Shown piece after piece: positions 63,190-64,000 of a DNA stretch of 64,000 bases. Position 1 is the first letter of the stretch, and each line of letters starts with the position of its first letter. The stretch is from Rana temporaria (Eukaryota; Chordata; Amphibia; Anura; Ranidae), in NCBI RefSeq assembly GCF_905171775.1, contig NC_053499.1:86996052-87060051 (forward strand), written 5' to 3'. A program made the translations under genes and the position numbers. The notes below the pieces were generated by a model. It was not told where the DNA came from. It saw only the letters and a program-made list of their open reading frames with translations, and ran no database searches.

Positions 63190-64000
63190 AATAAGGTGGG
63201 TTCCCTCCAGGTGCATACCAGGCGCTTGGTCTGGAACATAAGGGGTTAAACCCGCGCAAAAAAAACAGCGTGGGGTCCCCCCCAAGATCCAAACCAAGCC
63301 CTTATCCCAGGCACGCAGTCTGGTCAGACAGGAATGGGGGTGGGGACGAGCGAGCGCCCCCTCCCTCCTGAGCCATACCAGACCACATGCCCTCAACATG
63401 GGGGAGTGTGTGCTGTGGGGGAGGGGGGCACTGCCCCCCCACCCCAAAGCACTCTTGTCCCCCATGTCGATAGGGACAAGAGCCTCTTCCCGACAACCCT
63501 GGCCGTTGGTTGTCGGGGTATGCGGGCGGAGGGCTTATTAGAATCTGAGAGGCCCCTTTAATAAAGGGGTCCCCAGATTCCGGCCCCCCACCCTATGTGA
63601 ATGAGTATGGGGTACATTGTACCCCTACCCATTCACCTGGGGAAAAAAATGGAAAAAAATAATACACCACACACATTTAAAAATTAATTTATTAGTCAGC
63701 CGGGGGTCTTCTGCCGGGGCCCCCCACCACCACCCCATTAGGCCCCGGGCTTCGCCATCTTCTGCCGGAACCCCCTTCACCAGTGAGGCTCCTGCCTTTG
63801 GGGGAGGGTCCCGGGCTTCTACGACGGTTTCTGCGGGGGGGTGCACTGGCACCCCACCCCCGTCTTCAGCGACGTAATTCACCGGGACCCCCTTCACCAG
63901 TGAGGCTCCTGCCTTTGGGGGAGGGTCCCGGGCTTCCACGACGGTTTCTGCGGGGGGGGGAGGGGTGCACTGGCACCCCACCCCCGTCTTCAGCGACGTA
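63190..64000. repeat. Foldback element arm and tandem repeat, cut by window end
   Basis: 63190-63660 is the inverse of the arm at about 16680-17100: same order of CCAAACCAAGCCCTTATCC, CAACATG palindrome, TTAATAAAGGGG and ATGGGGTACATTGTACCCC. 63765-64000 holds about 1.8 copies of a unit of about 130 bp (from CCCCTTCACCAGTGAGGC to CAGCGACGTA). ORFs here are composition-driven. Confidence 0.7.

Overview
This is a stretch of vertebrate nuclear DNA made almost entirely of transposable elements. No host protein-coding gene, rRNA or tRNA gene is visible. The mix of element families points to an amphibian with a large genome, probably a frog (inference; ranid-like repeats are my guess). It includes dense TTAA-flanked MITEs, hAT and Harbinger-type MITEs, Tc1 elements, a BEL/Pao LTR retrotransposon, L1 and Tx1-clade LINEs, a Penelope fragment, a DIRS element and a tRNA-derived SINE.

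Layout. 1-9.7 kb: back-to-back MITEs, many sharing a single TTAA between neighbours, with two hAT MITEs carrying exact 8-bp target duplications. There is also a probably unique 0.85-kb stretch (5450-6306) with a CpG-rich, promoter-like segment, and a 36-bp minisatellite (8030-8600). 9687-22962: one BEL/Pao element on the minus strand with two 590-bp LTRs and a 5-bp target duplication. Its long ORF has lost reverse transcriptase in frame, and its integrase is split by a 6.6-kb Harbinger-ended composite (11099-17676). That composite carries a 2-kb foldback, a SINE and a Tx1-LINE fragment. 22.98-39.03 kb: a degenerate, 5'-truncated L1 on the minus strand. It is broken up by a 7.4-kb hAT element (23231-30613) with a nearly open transposase gene, a Tc1 element (30845-33192) and two small MITEs. 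39.04-45.5 kb: a Penelope fragment interrupted by a second copy of the foldback composite, then MITEs nested three deep. 45939-51660: an apparently intact DIRS element with inverted terminal repeats, an internal complementary region, gag, RT/RNase H/methylase and tyrosine recombinase ORFs, and a likely 88-bp spliceosomal intron. 52.07-63.17 kb: two adjacent Tx1-clade elements, the first encoding only ORF1 and the second a full-length copy with an intact 1143-codon EN-RT ORF2. The sequence CCAGACC recurs at all three of their boundaries, which suggests repeated site-specific insertion. 63.2-64 kb: one arm of another foldback and a tandem repeat running off the window.

How the parts relate. The nesting gives a relative timeline. 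An old MITE received both the BEL and the L1. The BEL LTRs differ at about 3 of 590 positions, so the BEL is young, and the composite inside it is younger still. The best candidates for current or recent activity are the DIRS element, Tx1 ORF2, the RT-less BEL (which would need help in trans) and the foldback composite. I see no evidence for a new defence, metabolic or regulatory system. The most interesting content is element biology: RT-less BEL, ORF1-only LINE, site-specific Tx1 stacking, an intron-bearing DIRS and a string of perfect hairpins.
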